9,309 nucleotides of DNA from DATLYB01 sp964502525 (GTDB lineage: Bacteria; Bacteroidota; Bacteroidia; Chitinophagales; CAIOSU01), in NCBI GenBank assembly GCA_964502525.1, contig CAZCXH010000185.1:1-9309 (forward strand), read 5' to 3'. The notes below the pieces were generated by a model. The model was given only the letters and a program-made list of their open reading frames with translations. It was not told the origin of the DNA and did no database searches. Shown here in pieces: positions 6,895 through 9,309 of this stretch (positions are counted from its first letter, which is position 1; each line of letters starts with the position of its first letter). The translations under genes were made by a program, and so were the position numbers.

Positions 6895-7851
6895 ATGATG
6901 GTTAAGAAGATGTCATTTTTTCTTTTAGCTGCGGTGGCAGTTACTTTTTTCTGCAGCATGCTTCCTGCAAAAGCAGGAGACACATGGTGGTATGTGCACG
7001 GTGAGCCTTATTACTGGTATTACCAGACTGATGTATATGCCTTTCGCACCGTTGACGGCAAAGAGTGGAATGAATCCCTGGATACCGGCTGCGTTAAATT
7101 TCTTTATCATCGGAGCATGCATCATGACAAGCTGAATATCATTTATTTCAAGCATAATTGCCCGGATAGCGGTAAAGAATCTGTCAAAGAGATGATTCGC
7201 ATAAGCGCATGGTTCGGGGCTGAATCTCTGGTAATTACCTCCTACCCGGATTTGCCTTACTCCTCTGGCGCATGGTTTGTTACTGATAACTTGCTGCTTG
7301 TCAATTTTAATCCTGACAGCCTGAACGAACGCAGGTTCACCAAATTCAGGGAGAAGTACGGCTTGAAGCAAATCAATTTCCCTGATTCTGCGGTTCCGGG
7401 AGAAATATTCACTTTCATTTTTGAGTTTGATGCTGGCAATTCAGAGCCGGGTTCAGCCATAGTCCTGGCGCGAACCATTTATGAGCAGGATTCAGGGCTG
7501 GTAATTAACGTTCAGCCAAACCTTATCAATGCTTATGAGGAAGTGTCGGATGAAAATAACAACGTGCTCAATGCCGGGGGCGATGACTTTAATGAAGAAG
7601 ATGTTGAATATTATATTGTCAGCCAGAATAACAGGGCGATAAATTTATTTGTAAAACACAACGGAAATGTTCCGGTGACAGTTATCAAGGTCTATGACCT
7701 GTTCGGCAGGGAGATGAGCAGCCAAAAATCGAGGTCAAAGGAAATAAAGCAGGAAATAATTATTTCGGATTACGTTGGCGGTATCTATTTCGCCAGCATT
7801 GAAAACGAGCGGGGCAAGGTGTTAGGTGTGCAGAAGTTTGTGAAGCTATAG
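6895..7851 (+). CDS. T9SS-exported pro-domain-like protein without peptidase
   Basis: A 318-aa protein with a signal peptide (likely cleavage AKA|G at 27-28) and a T9SS type-A sorting domain at the C-terminus (VTVIKVYDLFGREM, GGIYFAS, ending KFVKL). Residues 30-216 resemble the pro-region of the upstream protease over its whole length. WYVHGEPYYW (32-41) matches WYVDAQPEEW; FREKYGL (150-156) matches FAEKYNL; the region IFTFIFEFDAGNSEPGSA (171-188) matches IVFVFRYRNFSISDNSA; VQPNLINAYE (206-215) matches VHPNRVNLFE. An acidic linker (about 216-237) then replaces the peptidase domain. No catalytic residues of any protease were seen. ATG at 6895 has a second ATG right after it; AAGGAG at 6876-6881 is a weak ribosome binding site. 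The 23-bp gap and the terminator at 7877 indicate co-transcription with the protease. An inhibitor, folding helper or surface partner is possible; none is demonstrated. Confidence 0.85.
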   Translation: MMVKKMSFFLLAAVAVTFFCSMLPAKAGDTWWYVHGEPYYWYYQTDVYAFRTVDGKEWNESLDTGCVKFLYHRSMHHDKLNIIYFKHNCPDSGKESVKEMIRISAWFGAESLVITSYPDLPYSSGAWFVTDNLLLVNFNPDSLNERRFTKFREKYGLKQINFPDSAVPGEIFTFIFEFDAGNSEPGSAIVLARTIYEQDSGLVINVQPNLINAYEEVSDENNNVLNAGGDDFNEEDVEYYIVSQNNRAINLFVKHNGNVPVTVIKVYDLFGREMSSQKSRSKEIKQEIIISDYVGGIYFASIENERGKVLGVQKFVKL

Positions 7852-7876
7852 GAAGCTCGTTTCGTGATCCGGTTGG

Positions 7877-7917
7877 AAGCTGCCCTGACATATGAATGTC
7901 AGGGCAGCTTTATTTTA
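7877..7917 (+). terminator. Strong terminator of the protease operon
   Basis: AAGCTGCCCTGACAT (7877-7891) and its exact complement (7896-7910) make a 15-bp perfect stem with the tetraloop ATGA, followed by a T-rich tail to about 7917. It begins 26 bp after the stop codon of the pro-domain-like gene and closes the two-gene operon. Confidence 0.9.
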
Positions 7918-7953
7918 TGCAGGGAAATCTCCGCTAAACAAACCCTGCTCGCT

Positions 7954-7975
7954 CCCCCGGTTGTCCCCCGGTTGT
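7954..7975. repeat. Tandem 11-bp duplication CCCCCGGTTGT
   Basis: CCCCCGGTTGT occurs twice in perfect abutment (7954-7964 and 7965-7975), then continues with CGCAAG into the first REP-like element. It is probably a replication-slippage duplication at the repeat's left edge. Confidence 0.7.
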
Positions 7976-7981
7976 CGCAAG

Positions 7982-8033
7982 GTTCCGCAGGGACTCTTGT
8001 GACGTTGGATGGAAGGAGGTCTTTCGACCTCCT
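7982..8033 (+). repeat. REP-like element, copy 1
   Basis: The element has a conserved head (GTTCCGCAGGG...TTGTGA, 7982-8002) and a hairpin tail AGGAGGTC (8014-8021), loop TTTC, GACCTCCT (8026-8033). The head is identical over 21 bases to the reverse complement of 9239-9259, and the tail hairpin has the same loop and layout as the other two copies. It lies 55 bp before the RAYT remnant. REP-type hairpins flanking a tyrosine transposase are the known arrangement for this transposase family. Confidence 0.75.
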
Positions 8034-8088
8034 GTTTAAATGCGCACCTCACTCAATTTTTTCTTTATCTTAAAGGTAAAAAATTTGT

Positions 8089-8310
8089 ATGAGTTCAGCT
8101 TACAAGTTTTCTAACCCTGATGGAGTTTACTTTCTTTCTACCGCGACCGTGCAGTGGGTGGATGTGTTCATCCGCCCGGTTTACGCTGACAGGCTCATTG
8201 AAAGCCTTCACCACTGCCAGCAGCAGAAAGGACTAGTCATTCACGCGTGGTGTTTGATGAGCAGTCATCCCTCAGTTCCTCCAAGTGTTCCGCGTTGCTT
8301 TGACTCCTAG
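8089..8310 (+). pseudogene. Truncated IS200-like/REP-associated tyrosine transposase (RAYT)
   Basis: The first 59-60 codons match the start of Bacteroidetes RAYT/IS200-like transposases (Y1 family): YKFSNPDGVYFLSTATVQW, VDVFIRPVYADRLIESL, then CQQQKGLVIHAWCLMSSH. In intact members this last motif continues as M-S-N-H-x-H, supplying the HUH metal-binding histidines. Here the match stops after the first His (codon 8266-8268), and the following 14 codons (PSVPPSVPRCFDS, stop at 8308-8310) read a REP-like element. The second His, the catalytic Tyr and about two thirds of the usual 180-190 aa are missing, so it cannot be active. The join with the repeat suggests deletion or insertion at that site. 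Confidence 0.8.
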
Positions 8311-8353
8311 CACACTTGGTGGGAGTGATAGGTAGAAGTCTTTGGACTTCTGC
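8273..8353 (+). repeat. REP-like element, copy 3, with long imperfect stem
   Basis: Two hairpins follow one another. The first pairs 8273-8288 with 8312-8327 (core CCAAGTGT/ACACTTGG) with two mismatches, one G-T pair and a 23-nt loop that holds GTTCCGC (begins 8287) as in the other copies' head. The second is GTAGAAGTC (8332-8340), loop TTTG, GACTTCTGC (8345-8353), with one G-T pair; its GATAGGTAGAAGTC context matches the inverted copy at 9201-9259 (GATAGGCAGAAGTC). The element abuts the break in the transposase gene. Confidence 0.7.
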
Positions 8354-8464
8354 GCGTGGTCAAATCAATTTGCGGTTATGGCTTTACGGATTTTTGCTGC
8401 GCAACTATGCGCGGTAAATTGAAAAAATATAGAATTGGTTGGTTCAAATCCTGAAATTGACTGT
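8354..8464. other. AT-rich gap before the Uma2 gene
   Basis: No gene is seen between the third repeat element and the Uma2 promoter box. It includes TGCTGCGCAAC...TGCGCGG, a GC-rich patch with no clear stem, and an A/T-rich run. It shows no recognisable remnant of the missing transposase C-terminal part. Confidence 0.5.
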
Positions 8465-8472
8465 TATCTTTG
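8465..8472 (+). promoter_or_regulatory. Bacteroidetes -7 box TATCTTTG for Uma2 gene
   Basis: TATCTTTG is a perfect TAnnTTTG match, ending only 4 nt before the ATG at 8477. If transcription starts the usual 4-7 nt downstream, the mRNA begins at or next to the start codon and would be leaderless. The -33 element is not clear: TTGG occurs about 22 nt upstream, further than normal. Confidence 0.6.
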
Positions 8473-8476
8473 TGCA

Positions 8477-9013
8477 ATGCGTCCGGTGACATATATTCCC
8501 CGCTACACGGTTAAAGATTACAGCCAATGGGAAGGCGACTGGGAGTTGATTGATGGTTTGCCATATGCGATGAGCCCTTCGCCCATAAGAAAGCATCAGC
8601 GTTTAGCGGCAATATTGATTACTCAAATGTCTTTGGCTCTTGAAAAGGCTGCTTGCAAGGAATGTGAAACTGTTTTTGATCTGGACTGGATAATTGATAA
8701 TTCAACCGTACTGCGACCTGATATTGCCATCATTTGCAAAAAAAAGGATGACTTCATCACATCACCGCCTGCCTTAATTGTTGAAATTCTTTCAGCATCC
8801 ACCGCCTTAAAAGACAGGCAGATTAAGTTTGAGATCTATCAGGAGCAGGGCGTCCAATATTATATTATCGCGGATCCAGGGTTAAAAACTTTTCAGATTT
8901 TTCAACTCTCAGCCGGGAAATACAGCGAGCAAAATACGCTAAAGAAATTCTCATTGCACGGAAAGTGCGTTGTTGAGTTGAACATGCAGGCTGCGTTGAA
9001 TGCATTGGAGTGA
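8477..9013 (+). CDS. Uma2 family endonuclease-like protein (DUF820)
   Basis: A 178-aa protein of the Uma2/DUF820 family, which belongs to the PD-(D/E)XK nuclease superfamily; cellular roles are mostly unknown. Visible landmarks are the N-terminal Y-T-V-K-D-Y and WELIDGLPYAMSPSP (about 20-34), HQRLAAIL, the active-site Asp in VLRPDIAII (about 89-97), the Glu in ALIVEILSAST (105 region), and the Lys and Tyr in RQIKFEIYQEQGVQYYIIADP, so the expected catalytic residues appear intact. Length is typical. I chose ATG 8477 because the longer frame starts at TTG 8435 and would pass through the TATCTTTG promoter box. Families of this type are scattered by gene transfer in cyanobacteria and Bacteroidota. 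Here the gene lies between REP-like repeats of opposite orientation. Confidence 0.9.
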   Translation: MRPVTYIPRYTVKDYSQWEGDWELIDGLPYAMSPSPIRKHQRLAAILITQMSLALEKAACKECETVFDLDWIIDNSTVLRPDIAIICKKKDDFITSPPALIVEILSASTALKDRQIKFEIYQEQGVQYYIIADPGLKTFQIFQLSAGKYSEQNTLKKFSLHGKCVVELNMQAALNALE

Positions 9014-9023
9014 ATCTCCGACT

Positions 9024-9057
9024 TCGGAAGGGCGAGTTTTTCGACTTTGGCTTCCGA
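9024..9057. repeat. Short hairpin downstream of Uma2 gene
   Basis: TCGGAAG (9024-9030) pairs with CTTCCGA (9051-9057) across a 20-nt loop containing CGAGTTTTTCGACTTTGG. There is no T-run after the stem, so it is at best a weak terminator. The loop's CGACTT vaguely resembles the REP tail hairpin, so this may be a decayed fourth element. Confidence 0.35.
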
Positions 9058-9087
9058 TTGCTGCGTAAGAGAACCCAACCGGAATAT

Positions 9088-9095
9088 TATCTTTG
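9088..9095 (+). promoter_or_regulatory. TATCTTTG box before the short ORF
   Basis: A perfect TAnnTTTG match, 8 nt before the ATG at 9104. It has the same sequence as the box ahead of the Uma2 gene. No -33 TTTG is seen at the usual spacing. Confidence 0.45.
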
Positions 9096-9103
9096 ATCAG
9101 GCT

Positions 9104-9283
9104 ATGCGCAAGAAAAAACTTTCTGCAAAAAGTAAAATCAAGGCAAAGCCGCTTGCCCGCCTGCCGAAAAAGTTTGGGGATGATGCTTACGCTTATACAG
9201 CCGCCCACCGAAGTCGAAAGACTTCTGCCTATCCGGAATCACAAGAGTCCCTGCGGAACTCTCATATCTTCCGATTTTTTTAA
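9104..9283 (+). CDS. Short ORF, 3' end formed by REP-like element
   Basis: A 59-aa frame starts at ATG 9104, 8 nt after the TATCTTTG box. Residues 1-36 are strongly basic (MRKKKLSAKSKIKAKPLARLPKKFGDDAY, written in part) and look like a genuine N-terminus. From about residue 33 the reading enters the inverted REP-like element (9201-9259), so the remaining residues are chance translation. I infer that a small gene was truncated by the element, or that the frame is spurious. No family was recognised. Confidence 0.35.
   Translation: MRKKKLSAKSKIKAKPLARLPKKFGDDAYAYTAAHRSRKTSAYPESQESLRNSHIFRFF
9201..9259 (-). repeat. REP-like element, copy 2 (inverted)
   Basis: On the minus strand it reads the same 21-base head as copy 1 (9259 down to 9239), then GGATAGGCAGAAGTC, loop TTTC and GACTTC (tail stem 9210-9215/9220-9225). 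It therefore faces copies 1 and 3. The window ends at 9309 with GAAAGGCAGA, which could be the beginning of another copy, but the sequence stops there. Confidence 0.75.
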
Positions 9284-9309
9284 CCGTTTTCATTAGGTTG
9301 AAAGGCAGA

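Larger units (their letters stand above)
7918..8088. other. Intergenic region before the transposase remnant
   Basis: No gene is supported. The open frame at 7864-8073 crosses the terminator and the repeat and starts at ATC/ATG-like codons without any motif, so I treat it as chance. The region contains the tandem repeat at 7954-7975 and the first REP-like element at 7982-8033, followed by an AT-rich leader to the transposase ATG at 8089. Confidence 0.6.

Noticed and set aside
6925..7371. Minus-strand frame opposite the pro-domain-like gene
   Set aside because: Antisense to a gene with a clear signal peptide and T9SS tail; its translation shows nothing recognisable.
6895..7851. Lipoprotein reading of the signal peptide (Cys20)
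   Set aside because: Cys20 lacks a proper lipobox (VTFFC) and a standard AKA|G cleavage site lies a few residues later; a T9SS tail also argues for a type I signal peptide.
7864..8073. Plus-strand frame after the protease operon
   Set aside because: It runs through the terminator stem and the first REP-like element, so its translation is repeat sequence.
7982..9259. CRISPR array
   Set aside because: Only three copies, in mixed orientation, at irregular spacing, with diverged tails; no array-like spacing and no cas genes.

Overview
The window looks like a chromosomal segment from a member of the Bacteroidota, probably a Chitinophagales or Sphingobacteriales-like lineage. The evidence is two secreted proteins ending in type IX secretion (T9SS) type-A sorting domains, TAnnTTTG promoter boxes of the Bacteroidetes sigma factor placed very close to start codons, weak use of Shine-Dalgarno sequences, and a Bacteroidetes-type REP-associated transposase remnant. 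Taxonomy below phylum is inference. No tRNA, rRNA, CRISPR array or intact mobile element was seen.

Left part (1-4710), all genes on the minus strand. Positions 1-289 hold no credible gene but contain several hairpins, including a strong bidirectional terminator at 239-270. Reading leftward from 3463, a secreted WD40-type beta-propeller (2339-3463), a small secreted protein with a TonB-C-like tail (1966-2325) and a secreted PQQ-type beta-propeller (290-1936) form a tight operon behind a TACATTTG promoter box. Upstream lie aroQ (type II 3-dehydroquinate dehydratase, 3588-4010), a short intergenic region rich in GTTTAC/GTAAAC repeats, and an unrecognised 161-aa cytoplasmic protein (4225-4710).

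Middle part (4711-7917), plus strand. A divergent intergenic region carries a perfect 8-bp inverted repeat. It is followed by a two-gene operon: a T9SS-exported subtilisin-like (S8) protease (4901-6871), and 23 bp later a T9SS-exported protein (6895-7851) that resembles the protease's N-terminal pro-region along nearly its full length but has no peptidase domain. A 15-bp perfect-stem terminator closes the unit. This pair is the most interesting coding content: a stand-alone pro-domain-like protein next to its protease could be an inhibitor, chaperone or partner.

Right part (7918-9309), plus strand, is repeat-rich and decayed. It has three copies of a REP-like element (two direct, one inverted), an IS200-like/REP-associated transposase (RAYT) broken at its HUH motif, an intact Uma2-family endonuclease-like gene (8477-9013) with a probable leaderless start, and a short ORF whose 3' end is made of repeat sequence. 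An all-but-identical 21-bp segment in inverted orientation brackets the RAYT remnant and the Uma2 gene.
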